Source of the DNA: Sphingomonas donggukensis | GTDB lineage: Bacteria; Pseudomonadota; Alphaproteobacteria; Sphingomonadales; Sphingomonadaceae | Length of the DNA: 64,000 nt | Direction: 5' to 3' | NCBI RefSeq assembly: GCF_023674425.1 | Contig: NZ_CP098401.1 | Span: 1,240,001 to 1,304,000 of the forward strand | Shown here: piece by piece, positions 7,088 to 15,678 of the stretch | Numbering within the stretch: position 1 is the first letter of the stretch | Layout: every line of letters begins with the position of its first letter | Notes under the pieces: generated by a model | What the model saw: only the letters and a program-made list of their open reading frames with translations | What the model was told of the DNA's origin: nothing | Database searches by the model: none | Made by a program: the position numbers and the translations under genes

Positions 7088-8167
7088 ATGACCGATACCC
7101 TGACCAAGACCGCCGCGGCGAACCCGCCGATCAACGACACCCGCAAGGCGGAACTGCTGTCGAAGCAGGTCAAGCACATCGACATCACGTCGTTCGACGC
7201 GCGGCCGATCGTCGATGCGATGGCGGACATGAGCTTCACCAGCCGCGACCTCGGCCGTGCGACCAAGATCTACAACGAGATGCTGGCCGACAAGGACTGC
7301 ACCGTCTGCCTGGTGATTGCCGGATCGACCAGCGCGGGCGGCTGCATGGACCTGTATGCCGAGCTGGTGCGCAACAACATGGTCGACGTGATCGTCGCGA
7401 CCGGCGCGACCATCGTCGACATGGATTTCTTCGAAGGGCTTGGCCACAAGCATTATCAGGCGCTGGAGATCCCGGACGACGACACGCTGCGCTCGCTCTA
7501 CATCGACCGCATCTACGACACCTACATCGACGAGGAAGCGCTTCAGAACGTCGACCATACCATCTTCGAGATCGCCGAGACGCTGGAGGCCAAGCCCTAT
7601 TCGAGCCGCGCGTTCATCCGCGAGATGGGCAAGTACCTCGTCGAGCACGGCAAGAAGGACAACAGCCTGGTCAAGCTCGCCTACGAGCATGACGTGCCGA
7701 TCTTCTGCCCGGCGTTCGTGGACTCGTCCGCAGGCTTCGGCCTGGTCAAGCACCAGGTCGACCGTGCCAAGGCCGGCCAGCCGTACATGGTGCTCGACGC
7801 CATCGCCGACTTCCGCGAGCTGACCGAGATCAAGATCCAGGCAGGCACCACCGGCCTGCTGATGATCGGCGGCGGCGTGCCCAAGAACTTCATCCAGGAC
7901 ACCGTCGTCTGCGCCGAAATCCTGGGTCACGAGGACGTCGCGGTTCACAAGTATGCGGTGCAGATCACCGTCGCCGACGTCCGCGACGGGGCGTGCTCGT
8001 CCTCGACGCTGCAGGAGGCGGCGTCGTGGGGCAAGGTGAACACCGGGATCGAGCAGATGGTGTTCGCCGAGGCCGGGTCGGTCATGCCGCTGCTGGCGAG
8101 CGATGCCTATCATCGCGGGCACTGGAAGGACCGGGCGAAGCGGAAGTGGGCGTCGATTTTCGGCTGA
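7088..8167 (+). CDS. Deoxyhypusine-synthase-like homospermidine synthase
   Basis: A 359-residue member of the deoxyhypusine synthase family, NAD-dependent enzymes that transfer an aminobutyl group. The active-site lysine of the family is conserved as Lys316 in EAASWGKVNTG, and the NAD-binding segments GSTSAGGC and GGGVPKNF are present. Bacteria lack eIF5A, so a bacterial homologue beside an ornithine decarboxylase is best read as making homospermidine from putrescine. Related bacterial proteins are also annotated as making guanidino-aza-nonane from agmatine. The ATG at 7088 follows CGGAG. Sphingomonas species are known for sym-homospermidine as main polyamine, which fits. Confidence 0.85.
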   Translation: MTDTLTKTAAANPPINDTRKAELLSKQVKHIDITSFDARPIVDAMADMSFTSRDLGRATKIYNEMLADKDCTVCLVIAGSTSAGGCMDLYAELVRNNMVDVIVATGATIVDMDFFEGLGHKHYQALEIPDDDTLRSLYIDRIYDTYIDEEALQNVDHTIFEIAETLEAKPYSSRAFIREMGKYLVEHGKKDNSLVKLAYEHDVPIFCPAFVDSSAGFGLVKHQVDRAKAGQPYMVLDAIADFRELTEIKIQAGTTGLLMIGGGVPKNFIQDTVVCAEILGHEDVAVHKYAVQITVADVRDGACSSSTLQEAASWGKVNTGIEQMVFAEAGSVMPLLASDAYHRGHWKDRAKRKWASIFG

Positions 8168-8188
8168 GCCCAACCGACAGTCACTCCG

Positions 8189-8265
8189 TGCTCCCGCGTA
8201 GGCGGGAGCCCAGAGTTACAGGGGCCGCCGATTGTTGCCCAGGGCTCCCGCCTGCGCGGGAGCAC
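8189..8265. repeat. Tandem GCTCCCGC palindromes (family C, copy 1)
   Basis: Two hairpins, GCTCCCGCGTAGGCGGGAGC and GCTCCCGCCTGCGCGGGAGC, lie about 30 bases apart after the synthase stop codon. The same unit recurs once at 26192. It is a dispersed intergenic palindrome of REP type and possibly acts as the 3' end of the polyamine operon mRNA. Confidence 0.75.
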
Positions 8266-8312
8266 ACTGAATTTGCAATCGCGCGATTGCCCTCGACTAC
8301 CGAATGATGCAG

Positions 8313-8343
8313 CCTCCCCCGCGCAATCGGGGGAGGTTTTTTT
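8313..8343 (+). terminator. Terminator-like hairpin overlapping the MAPEG SD
   Basis: CCTCCCCCG / CGGGGGAGG form a 9-bp stem with a 6-base loop, followed immediately by seven T residues. This is the textbook shape of an intrinsic terminator for the upstream polyamine genes. The right arm contains the GGGGGAGG that serves as ribosome-binding site for the ATG at 8345, so the same hairpin could also limit expression of that gene. Confidence 0.65.
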
Positions 8344-8344
8344 C

Positions 8345-8788
8345 ATGGGTCGTGACATCTTGCAGCCGGTGGTCGTGCTGATCGCGTGGACGCTGGTGAT
8401 GCTGGTGTGGATGGTCGTCACGCGGCTGCCCGCGATGAAGGCGGCGGGAATCGACATCACGAAGGTGCGCGGGAGCAAGCCGGGGCAGCTCGACGCTATC
8501 CTGCCGCCCGAGAAGCAGTGGGTTGCCCACAACTACATGCACCTGCTCGAACAGCCGACGATCTTCTACGCGGTCGCGCTGGTGATCGCGATGACGGGGA
8601 CCGGCGACGGCTTCAACGCGTGGCTGGCGTGGGGCTATGTCGGCCTGCGGATCGCGCACAGCCTGGTGCAGGCGACCTTCAACAAGGTATCGGTGCGCTT
8701 CATGCTGTTCGCGCTGTCGACCCTTTGCCTGTTCGCGCTGACGCTCCATGCGGCGATGGCCGTGTTCGGGTGGCACATGCATGGCTAA
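8345..8788 (+). CDS. MAPEG family membrane protein
   Basis: A 147-residue integral membrane protein with about four hydrophobic segments (residues ~6-26, 75-95, 100-115 and 122-143). The MAPEG hallmark EQPTIFYAVAL follows HNYMHLL. The family includes membrane-associated eicosanoid and glutathione enzymes, but bacterial members mostly have no proven substrate. The ATG at 8345 sits just after a terminator-like hairpin whose 3' arm is the ribosome-binding site. The gene overlaps the next small gene by eight bases, so the two are co-translated. Confidence 0.88.
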   Translation: MGRDILQPVVVLIAWTLVMLVWMVVTRLPAMKAAGIDITKVRGSKPGQLDAILPPEKQWVAHNYMHLLEQPTIFYAVALVIAMTGTGDGFNAWLAWGYVGLRIAHSLVQATFNKVSVRFMLFALSTLCLFALTLHAAMAVFGWHMHG

Positions 8789-8966
8789 GGGCGAAGGGTT
8801 CGAGCGGCACAAGCAGCCGTGGCGGCAGGACGAGGTTCAGAAGCTGCACACGCTGGCCAAGAAGGGCATGGCGCTGAAGGCGATCGCCAAGGCGCTGACG
8901 CGTAGCGAGGAATCGGTGAAGGCGCGGGCGAAGGAGGATGGGCTGAGCATCGCGAAGCTGCATTGA
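8781..8966 (+). CDS. Small helix-turn-helix/SANT-like protein
   Basis: A 61-residue basic protein starting at ATG 8781, inside the end of the MAPEG gene. Residues about 12-55 (PWRQDEVQKLHTLAKKGMALKAIAKALTRS...) have the tryptophan-led three-helix pattern of Myb/SANT-like or resolvase-type HTH domains, so DNA binding is plausible. No other domain is present. Its overlap with the MAPEG gene suggests coupling rather than functional kinship. Confidence 0.7.
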   Translation: MAKGEGFERHKQPWRQDEVQKLHTLAKKGMALKAIAKALTRSEESVKARAKEDGLSIAKLH

Positions 8967-8981
8967 GCCCGACCACATATA

Positions 8982-9096
8982 CCGTTCGTCTCGAGTAGCC
9001 TTCGAGCTTGTCGAGAAGGCGTATCGAGAGATCGGTCGCGGAGAATTTCTCGATACGGCGTCTCGACAAGCTCGACGACTACTCGAAACGAACGGG
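8982..9096. repeat. Dispersed palindromic element, family A, copy 2
   Basis: A near-perfect long inverted repeat running from CCGTTCGTCTCGAGTAG to CTACTCGAAACGAACGG, with inner arms GAGCTTGTCGAGAAGGCGTA and CGGCGTCTCGACAAGCTCGA. It lies between the converging small HTH gene and asparagine-synthase gene, where its transcript would fold into a very long hairpin from either strand and may serve as a bidirectional end. Confidence 0.85.
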
Positions 9097-9104
9097 TTGG
9101 AAGA

Positions 9105-10985
9105 TTACCCGAACACCCGCGCCACGCTGCGCTCCAGCATCAGCAGCTGCCACAGCTTCCGGCCATGTTCCGCCCGCCCACTCCGGTGGTCGTCGGCGAG
9201 CCGCTCGATCGCGCGCAGGTCGAACCAGGTGGCGAGCACCGGCGACTTCGCCAGCGCCGCCGCTTGGCCCGCCAGGGGGCCGCGGAACCACGCGCTGATG
9301 GGCGTCACGAACCCCATCTTGCGGCGGTAGAGCACGTCCTTGGGCAACCACGGCTCCAGCGCCTTCTTCATCAGCCACTTGCCCTGCCCGCCGCGAATGC
9401 GCAGCGACGGCGGCAGGGTCGCGGCGAATTCGAGCAGGCGGTGGTCGAGTAGCGGCTCGCGCGCCTCAAGGCTGACGGCCATGCTGGTGCGGTCGACCTT
9501 GGTCAGGATGTCGCCCGGCAGATAATGGTGGAGATCGGCATATTGCGCCGCGTCGAGGCCGGTGCGCGCCGGGGCGTCGCGCATCGTCGCGATCATTGCG
9601 TCCTCCCCCCGATGCCCGCCAAGCGCCCGGCGGAAGGGGTCGGCGTAGAGCGCGTCGCGGGTCGCGGGCGTCGTCACTCCGACCGCGCGAGCGTAGGCGG
9701 TGGCGCCATCGTCGGCGAGCGCCAGCAGCGTCGATTTGGCGCGGAACACCTGCGGCGCCCAGTCGGCCTTCGGATAGGCGCCGCCCAGCGCCCCGAAGAC
9801 GCGCGCGCGGAGATGTTCGGGGAGCAGACCGCGCACCCGCTCCTCCGCGGCGTGGAATTTGTAGCGACGGTAACCCGCGAACGCCTCGTCCGCGCCGTCG
9901 CCCGACAGCGCCACCGTCACATCCTCGCGGGCGAGTTCGCACACCCGGTACATGCCGATCGCGGAGGCATCGGCGAACGGCTCGTCGAAGGCGCCGACCA
10001 GCGTGTCGATCAGCGCGAAATCGTCGGCGGCGACGATGCGTTCGCGGTGGTCGGTGGCGAAGCGCGCGGCGACGGCGCGGGCGTAAGCGCTTTCGTCATG
10101 GCTTGCTTCGTTGAAACCGATGCTCATCGTCCGCACCGCGCGCGGGCTGGCCTCGGCCATCAACGCAACTACTGCGGAGCTGTCGACCCCGCCCGAAAGG
10201 AAGGCGCCGAGCGGCACGTCGGCGACCATGCGCGCGCGGACGGCGGTACGCAGGCGATCGGCGAGTTCGGCGGACAGGTCTCTCGTCGATCCCTTTGCAC
10301 GGATCGAGAAGTCGATATTCCACCAGCGCCGCGGGTCGGGCATTGTCCGCCCGCGCTGGAGCGTGAGCAGGCTCCCCGCGGGCAGCTTGCGCACGCCCGC
10401 CACGATGCAGGCGTGGTCGGGGACATAACCTAGCGCCATGAAATCCTCGATCGCGCGCGGATCGATCTCGCGGCGGAGCAGCGGGTGCGCGAGCAGCCCC
10501 TTCAATTCCGATGAAAACGCGACGCCGCCGTCGGACAGCTCGACATAATGGAGCGGCTTCACCCCCAGCCGGTCGCGGACCAGCGTCAGGCTCTGCGCAT
10601 CGGCATCGTGGATGGCGAAGGCGAACATGCCGACGAGGCGATCGAGCAAGCGCGGCCCCCACGCGCGCCAACCGTGGAGCAGTACCTCGGTATCGCCAGC
10701 CGTCGTGAACCTCGCGCCGAGCGCCTCCAGTTCGGTGCGCAATTCGGCGAAATTATAGACTTCGCCGTTGTACACGATGGTCAGCGGCCCGGCCTGCATC
10801 GGCTGCGGCGATCCGGCGACGTCGATGATCGACAGGCGGCGATGGCCGAGCCCCACTCCCGCGGCGGTCCATACGCCGGCGCCGTCGGGGCCGCGGTGGG
10901 CCTGAACGTCGGTCATCAGGGCGATGCGCGCAGGGTCCACCGGCTTGGGAGTGGCGGGGTAGAAAACGCCCGCGATGCCGCACAT
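9105..10985 (-). CDS. XrtA/PEP-CTERM system amidotransferase (AsnB-like)
   Basis: A 626-residue class II glutamine amidotransferase. The N-terminal nucleophile is Cys2 (MCGIAGVF), followed by HRGPDG and the YNGEVYNF site. The C-terminal asparagine-synthase ATP-binding domain carries the PP-loop LSGGVDSSAV and LSGDGADEAFAGY. It is the last gene of the exosortase A operon and starts directly after the exosortase stop codon. In this system the protein is the TIGR03108-type amidotransferase, thought to amidate a sugar or acidic group of the exopolysaccharide, rather than making free asparagine. The substrate is inferred from context only. Confidence 0.93.
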   Translation of the reverse strand: MCGIAGVFYPATPKPVDPARIALMTDVQAHRGPDGAGVWTAAGVGLGHRRLSIIDVAGSPQPMQAGPLTIVYNGEVYNFAELRTELEALGARFTTAGDTEVLLHGWRAWGPRLLDRLVGMFAFAIHDADAQSLTLVRDRLGVKPLHYVELSDGGVAFSSELKGLLAHPLLRREIDPRAIEDFMALGYVPDHACIVAGVRKLPAGSLLTLQRGRTMPDPRRWWNIDFSIRAKGSTRDLSAELADRLRTAVRARMVADVPLGAFLSGGVDSSAVVALMAEASPRAVRTMSIGFNEASHDESAYARAVAARFATDHRERIVAADDFALIDTLVGAFDEPFADASAIGMYRVCELAREDVTVALSGDGADEAFAGYRRYKFHAAEERVRGLLPEHLRARVFGALGGAYPKADWAPQVFRAKSTLLALADDGATAYARAVGVTTPATRDALYADPFRRALGGHRGEDAMIATMRDAPARTGLDAAQYADLHHYLPGDILTKVDRTSMAVSLEAREPLLDHRLLEFAATLPPSLRIRGGQGKWLMKKALEPWLPKDVLYRRKMGFVTPISAWFRGPLAGQAAALAKSPVLATWFDLRAIERLADDHRSGRAEHGRKLWQLLMLERSVARVFG

Positions 10986-12515
10986 CTATCGCCCCGCGGC
11001 GATGCGGTCGGCGAGGGTATCGACGGGCCCGGCGGCGGCCAGGAACGCGGCGATCGCGGCGCGCGGGGCCGGCCCCTCCCCGCCCTCCGCCGATAGGTGC
11101 AGCGCGACGCCGCGTTGCGGACCACCGATCAGCTTGGCCTTCAGGGTCTCGATCTTCACGCGTCGCTCACTCGCCGTTGTGGTTCCGGCGATGCGATACC
11201 AAGTCGCGACCTCGCGTTCTACCGGCCCCGGCGCCACGATGCGCTCGACCCGACCGCCCGCGATGCTCGGTTCGTCCATCACCTTCACCCAGCGGTCGTT
11301 CTCGCGCAGCAGACCCTGGCCGAAGCCGACGAGCTCATGCCCCTCGCGCTGGCCGGCATAGACCGCGACGGCGAGATCGACGACGTGCCCCTGCGCATCG
11401 GCGTAGCGGCCGTTGAGGACGTGGTCGGCGGTCGGATACCAGGGAGCCCACGGCGCGCGGGTGGAGACTTCGACGCGGGTCCAGCCGGGCACATCGGGCA
11501 GCTCGAGCTGAGCCGGTAGCGCATCGCTGCGGGCGACGAGCAGTGCGCCGACCGCATAGGCGAGCACCGCGATGGCGATGATCGCGCCGGTCACCGCCGA
11601 GCGATCCGCGGGCGCGGGCGGCGTCTGCAAACGCGTCGTATCGACCCAAGCCGCGTCAGGATCGCGATCGAACCAGCGCCATCCGATCGCGAGCACCGCC
11701 GCCATCACCAGCCCGAAAAAGACCCAGCCATAGACGATGTGATCGAACCCCGTCGCCGCCTCGACCGAGGTCAGGTGTGCGGCATAGATGGTGCCGGACG
11801 CGCGCAGGCCGTTGGCGATCACCGGTACGACCAGCGCCATCGCGACGAACGCGGCGCGGCGACCCCAGGACACGTAGCAGACGTTCGCGACCAGCGCGCC
11901 GTACGCCACCATCGCGATGACGAACTTCGCCCCCGAACACGCCTCCGCCACCTCGAAATAGCCATTGGGGATCGTGATGAGCACGCCGTCGACGGTCGCG
12001 GGCACGCCGAACAGGTGGAGCAGCGGCATCGTCATCGCCGTCGTGACGTCCTGCAGCGGTCCTTCCAGAAACTCGCCAAACGGCACCAGGAAGACGAGAT
12101 AGGCGAGCGGAAACAGGATCGCGCGGGTGACGTTGGGACCGAGGATGGCCGCCACGGCCCCTTGCAGCATCAGGACGAGCCCGAGGTGCCGGGCAAAGGC
12201 GACTCCGGCGATGTCGCCCAGGAACCAGCCGCCGGCGCCCGCCACCACCAACGCCAGCCCCGGCCACCATGCTGCGGGCATCACCTGCGCCAGGTCGCCG
12301 CGCCGCTGCCACACCAGCCACGCGATCACCGGCAGCACGAACAGGCAATGGCCAAAGGTGGTCGAGTTCCAGTAGATGAAGGCGAGGTCGGCGACGTCGC
12401 GGTGGAAGATGGTGAGCAGCGCCCCCCATGCGAAGACGAGCAGCGCGAGCGGGCGCTGCCACGTCGTGGAGAGTGGTTGCGCTGTAAACGCAGCGGGCGA
12501 TGCGTGAACGGTCAC
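10986..12515 (-). CDS. xrtA: Exosortase A fused to EpsI domain
   Basis: A 509-residue inner-membrane protein. Residues 1-~285 form the polytopic exosortase with the catalytic triad Cys193 (EVAEACSGAKF), Arg238 (IANGLRAS) and His247 (YAAHL). One further transmembrane segment (~308-325) anchors a C-terminal periplasmic EpsI-like domain. Exosortase A cleaves C-terminal PEP-CTERM signals and links the proteins to exopolysaccharide. The start is GTG 12515, six bases after GGGGAGG, overlapping the glycosyltransferase TGA. No PEP-CTERM substrate is encoded within this window. Confidence 0.95.
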   Translation of the reverse strand: MTVHASPAAFTAQPLSTTWQRPLALLVFAWGALLTIFHRDVADLAFIYWNSTTFGHCLFVLPVIAWLVWQRRGDLAQVMPAAWWPGLALVVAGAGGWFLGDIAGVAFARHLGLVLMLQGAVAAILGPNVTRAILFPLAYLVFLVPFGEFLEGPLQDVTTAMTMPLLHLFGVPATVDGVLITIPNGYFEVAEACSGAKFVIAMVAYGALVANVCYVSWGRRAAFVAMALVVPVIANGLRASGTIYAAHLTSVEAATGFDHIVYGWVFFGLVMAAVLAIGWRWFDRDPDAAWVDTTRLQTPPAPADRSAVTGAIIAIAVLAYAVGALLVARSDALPAQLELPDVPGWTRVEVSTRAPWAPWYPTADHVLNGRYADAQGHVVDLAVAVYAGQREGHELVGFGQGLLRENDRWVKVMDEPSIAGGRVERIVAPGPVEREVATWYRIAGTTTASERRVKIETLKAKLIGGPQRGVALHLSAEGGEGPAPRAAIAAFLAAAGPVDTLADRIAAGR

Positions 12516-13777
12516 CTGCGCCTCCCCACACCGTTCGCACTGAGCGTGTCGAAGTGCGTGTCCGGGGCATGTGCTTCGACAGGCTCAGCACGAACGGGGT
12601 TGGGTTGTAGGCCGAGCAGCGCATCGAGCGGTTGCAGGCGCGCCTCCCAACCATAGCGGCGTTGGACCTGCGCGCGGGCGGCTTGACCGAGCAGGTCGCC
12701 GGCCACGCGATCGTCGAGCAAGGCAATTACTTCGCGCGCGATTTCGTTTGCGTCGGCGCCGGTGCGCAACGTGCCGGCGTGGTCGATCCCCTCCGCCGCG
12801 GGAGTCGAGGCGACGACCGGGCGCGCCATCGCCATCGCCTCCAGCACCTTGTTCTGGATACCGCGCGCGATGCGTAAGGGGGCGACGACCGCGGCGGCTG
12901 CGGCGATCCAGCCGCGGACCTCGGCGACTTCGCCGGTGACGATCACGTGCTCTCCGGCCAGCGCCTGCACCGCCGGGGTCGGCGCGCGTCCGACGATGGC
13001 GAAGCGGGCGTCCGGATGGCGGGCGCGAACGATCGGGAGAATGTCGGTCGCGAACCACGTCACCGCAGCGACGTTGGGCTGGTAATCCATCTGCCCCGTG
13101 AACACGATCAGCGGGCCGTCCGCTTCTACGCTTGCGAAGTCGGCGGCGGGGTCGAACAACTCGGTATCGATACCGTTCTCGATCACCGAAACGCGCCCGC
13201 CCCCGCCGATTTCGGCGAATAGCGCGGCCTCGGCATCGCTGACGAACAGTGACGCATCGGCGCGGCGTGCGATGGCGCGGTCGAAGGCCAGCAGGCGGCG
13301 CTCTTCGCGCGCGCAGAGCCAGCGTTTGGGCCCCCGCGCCTCACGGGCATATTCGCCGAACTTCGCCGAATCGACATCGCAGAAATCCATGACCACCCGC
13401 GCCTTCGTATGCGTGGGGAGGTATTGGGCGAGCGCGCTGGAGAAGACGTGGATCGCGTCGATCGGCTGGGTCGCCAGCACCCGCGAGACCGCGGCGCGCA
13501 GGGCCGGATGGTCAAACGCGGCGACCGACACCGCCCGGCCGGTCGCCAGCGCCTCGATGGCGGCACGGGCGTTCGACTTGGTGCGCGGCACGATCGTGTG
13601 GCTGGCGGTCAGCGCGTCGAGCGCGGTGTGATCGACGGGCTCGTCACCGTCCGAGAACGCGACCAGGTGTACGCGCGCCCGCGCGCCGATGTAGCGCAGG
13701 AAATTATACGCCCGGATACGGTCGCCGCGGTCGGGCGGGAACGGCGTGCGGTGCGCCAGGAACAGCGCGTCGCCCAT
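12512..13777 (-). CDS. XrtA-system glycosyltransferase (TIGR03087-like)
   Basis: A 421-residue GT-B glycosyltransferase of the type found in exosortase A loci. The N-terminus LAHRTPFPPDRGDRIRAYN is diagnostic, and GQMDYQPNV, ARGIQNKVLEAMAMARPVVA form the C-terminal nucleotide-sugar domain. ATG 13777 overlaps the FemAB-like gene's stop (ATGA). The last ~25 codons, beginning near NPVRAEPVEAHAPD, are encoded by a dispersed palindromic repeat (12531-12598), so this tail is probably repeat-derived and not part of the functional fold. It is expected to add a sugar to the exopolysaccharide repeat unit in the cytoplasm. Confidence 0.92.
   Translation of the reverse strand: MGDALFLAHRTPFPPDRGDRIRAYNFLRYIGARARVHLVAFSDGDEPVDHTALDALTASHTIVPRTKSNARAAIEALATGRAVSVAAFDHPALRAAVSRVLATQPIDAIHVFSSALAQYLPTHTKARVVMDFCDVDSAKFGEYAREARGPKRWLCAREERRLLAFDRAIARRADASLFVSDAEAALFAEIGGGGRVSVIENGIDTELFDPAADFASVEADGPLIVFTGQMDYQPNVAAVTWFATDILPIVRARHPDARFAIVGRAPTPAVQALAGEHVIVTGEVAEVRGWIAAAAAVVAPLRIARGIQNKVLEAMAMARPVVASTPAAEGIDHAGTLRTGADANEIAREVIALLDDRVAGDLLGQAARAQVQRRYGWEARLQPLDALLGLQPNPVRAEPVEAHAPDTHFDTLSANGVGRRR
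12531..12598. repeat. Palindromic element family B, copy 1 (inside a gene)
   Basis: CCGTTCGCACTGAGCGTGTC pairs with GACAGGCTCAGCACGAACGG around a GTGCGTGTCC/GGGGCATGTGC centre. It shares its ends with the copies at 50792, 51583 and 54376. This copy is translated as the C-terminal tail of the glycosyltransferase and ends just before the exosortase ribosome-binding site. Confidence 0.85.
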
Positions 13778-14844
13778 CAGCCGAGGCCACGCGACAAATA
13801 CGGCCCGACCAGGTTCGCGATGGGCAACGGCAGCCGCTTCCACGCCGCGATCTTGCGGGCATAGCGCGGGTCGAGGGGGTTGACCGTGCGCGGCGCTGCG
13901 CCGTCGGCGGTGCGGACATGGTAGGCGAGCGGCTCGCCCGAGAACCCCCAGTTGCGTTTGAACGCAGCGGCACCGGTGCCGGCCTTCGATCGGCCGAAGT
14001 CAAAGCGGGTGCAACTCTTAGCGCGCGCGTGGTTCATCAGCGCGAAGTACATCGCGTCGTTGGCGCGCAGCGGGCGCGCCGCCGCGTTGCCCCCACCCCA
14101 ATAGGGGTAAACGGTCCCGCGCCAGTAGAGGCTCAACACACTCGCGACCGGGCGGCCATCGTGGCGCACGGTCAGTATGTCGGCGGCGTCCCCGAATGCA
14201 TCGAGCACCGCCGCGAACAGCGAGCGGGGGAAGACCGGGGTGCCGAGGTTGCGAACCGATTCGGCATAGACCGCATAATGCGCCGCGCGATCGGCGGGCG
14301 CAGTGCCGGTGGTGATGGTCAGCCCGGTGTCGAACGACTTGCGAACCTCTGCGCGTTGCTTCCGCGGGATCGCGGCGAGCTGCGCGGCGTCGTCGGCGGC
14401 GAGCGGGGCGACGAAGCCCAAATAGGTCGCGGTGTCGGTGTGAAAAGCGTCGGACGGGCTGTCGCCGCCGCGCAATTCCAGCGAGGTTGCGCCCTCCTGC
14501 CCGGCAATCCGCCATGCCGCGTCCGCCAGCGTGCGGGAGACGTCGGCGTCATCGGCGAGCACCCCGCCATCGACCCCGAACCCGGCGGATACCAGCGCGC
14601 AGCCGAATAGCCGCGACCGCACCAGCGTCAGCGGGAGGACGCCGGCGATCTGCCCATCGCCGCGCTCCGCCACCAGATAGCGGTTCGCCTGCCCGCAGCC
14701 CTTCGCCACCGCCAGCGACCATATGAGCAGGTGGAACGGCGTGCCCCCGGAATGCCCCGCGACATAGGCGGCGATGCGCGCGGCATCGCCCTGCGCATCG
14801 GCGGCGCGGATCGCGACCGGGCGGGTCAGCAGCGGCGCGTTCAT
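13777..14844 (-). CDS. FemAB-like XrtA-system protein (TIGR03019-like)
   Basis: A 355-residue GNAT/FemAB-fold protein with the two-lobed acyltransferase layout. RKQRAEVRKSFDTG, YWGGGNAAARPLRANDAMY and FDFGRSKAGTGAAAFKRNWGF are the conserved segments of the exosortase-associated FemAB group. The related Fem enzymes transfer aminoacyl groups from tRNA, so this member may decorate a polysaccharide or lipid precursor with an amino acid, which is inference. The ATG at 14844 overlaps the deacetylase stop and its own stop overlaps the glycosyltransferase start, so the three are translationally coupled. Confidence 0.9.
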   Translation of the reverse strand: MNAPLLTRPVAIRAADAQGDAARIAAYVAGHSGGTPFHLLIWSLAVAKGCGQANRYLVAERGDGQIAGVLPLTLVRSRLFGCALVSAGFGVDGGVLADDADVSRTLADAAWRIAGQEGATSLELRGGDSPSDAFHTDTATYLGFVAPLAADDAAQLAAIPRKQRAEVRKSFDTGLTITTGTAPADRAAHYAVYAESVRNLGTPVFPRSLFAAVLDAFGDAADILTVRHDGRPVASVLSLYWRGTVYPYWGGGNAAARPLRANDAMYFALMNHARAKSCTRFDFGRSKAGTGAAAFKRNWGFSGEPLAYHVRTADGAAPRTVNPLDPRYARKIAAWKRLPLPIANLVGPYLSRGLG

Positions 14845-15674
14845 GCGAGCTTCGCCGCGGCGACTACGGCATCGACGCGGCCCCACTCGTGACGACGCAC
14901 CAGCCGCTCGAGCTTGCCGGCCATCGCGCCCAGTCGGGCATAATGGCGCAGGCGCGACTTCAGCGGCGCGTTCCGCACCCGCGGCTGGCCGGGATCGACC
15001 TCCCACGGGTGGAAATAGAACACCGCCGGCGCGCCCCGCGCATTCGCCGCGCGCACCGCGCCGTCGGTCAGCCGCCCCGGCAGCAGGCGGAAGAAGCCAC
15101 CGCCCGCGGTCACTTCCTTCCCAAGCACCGCCATCGTCGTGATCGGCAACTCGATCAGCGGCGCGTCGGGTAGCGGGCGATGCGCGGTGCGCGGCGCGTC
15201 GACCCAGCCATAATGGTCGTGCGTGATCGGCGCGACGCTGGAGGAATAGGTATAGCCGTCCTCGGCCAAAATCGGGTGTGCCCACGGCGTGCGGGTATCG
15301 ATCGAGAAGCTGGGTGCGCGATAGCCGGTAACGGCGACGCCACCCGCATCCTCCAGCGCGGCGCGCGCACGGGCGAGGTCGGCGCGGAACTGATCGGGCG
15401 TGAAGGTGAAGACACGCTGATGATCCCAGCCATGGCTCGCGAGCTCATGCCCCTCGGCCACGATGCGGCGGATCAGAGCGGGATGGCGATGCGCGACCCA
15501 GCCGAGCGTGAAGAACGTGCCCTTCACCCCCGCCGCGGCGAACAGGTCGAGCACCGCGCCGGTATTGGCGGCCACGCGGCTTTCGAGCGTATCCCAATCG
15601 GCGCGATCGATCGTGCGCTCGAACGCGCCGACCTGAAACCATTCCTCGATATCGACCGACAGCGCATTCAGCAT
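14841..15674 (-). CDS. XrtA-system polysaccharide deacetylase
   Basis: A 277-residue NodB-type carbohydrate esterase, close to the exosortase-linked TIGR03006 group with a DUF3473 C-terminus. The metal site is visible as LSVDIEEWF (Asp8) and HELASHGWDHQRV (the H-x3-H pair). GYRAPSFSI and YFHPWEVDPGQPR are the remaining conserved motifs. It likely removes N-acetyl groups from exopolysaccharide. No signal peptide is apparent, matching other members. It is followed without a gap by the FemAB-like gene. Confidence 0.94.
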   Translation of the reverse strand: MLNALSVDIEEWFQVGAFERTIDRADWDTLESRVAANTGAVLDLFAAAGVKGTFFTLGWVAHRHPALIRRIVAEGHELASHGWDHQRVFTFTPDQFRADLARARAALEDAGGVAVTGYRAPSFSIDTRTPWAHPILAEDGYTYSSSVAPITHDHYGWVDAPRTAHRPLPDAPLIELPITTMAVLGKEVTAGGGFFRLLPGRLTDGAVRAANARGAPAVFYFHPWEVDPGQPRVRNAPLKSRLRHYARLGAMAGKLERLVRRHEWGRVDAVVAAAKLA

Positions 15675-15678
15675 GGGG

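Noticed and set aside
6981..8265. Clustered palindromes considered as a CRISPR array
   Set aside because: Repeat units are not identical, spacing is irregular, there are no unique spacers of even size, and no cas genes are nearby.
8982..9096. Long inverted repeats considered as insertion-sequence ends
   Set aside because: No transposase frame lies between or beside any pair, no target duplication is visible, and copies are 70-145 bases long, so they are palindromic repeats rather than mobile elements with their own gene.
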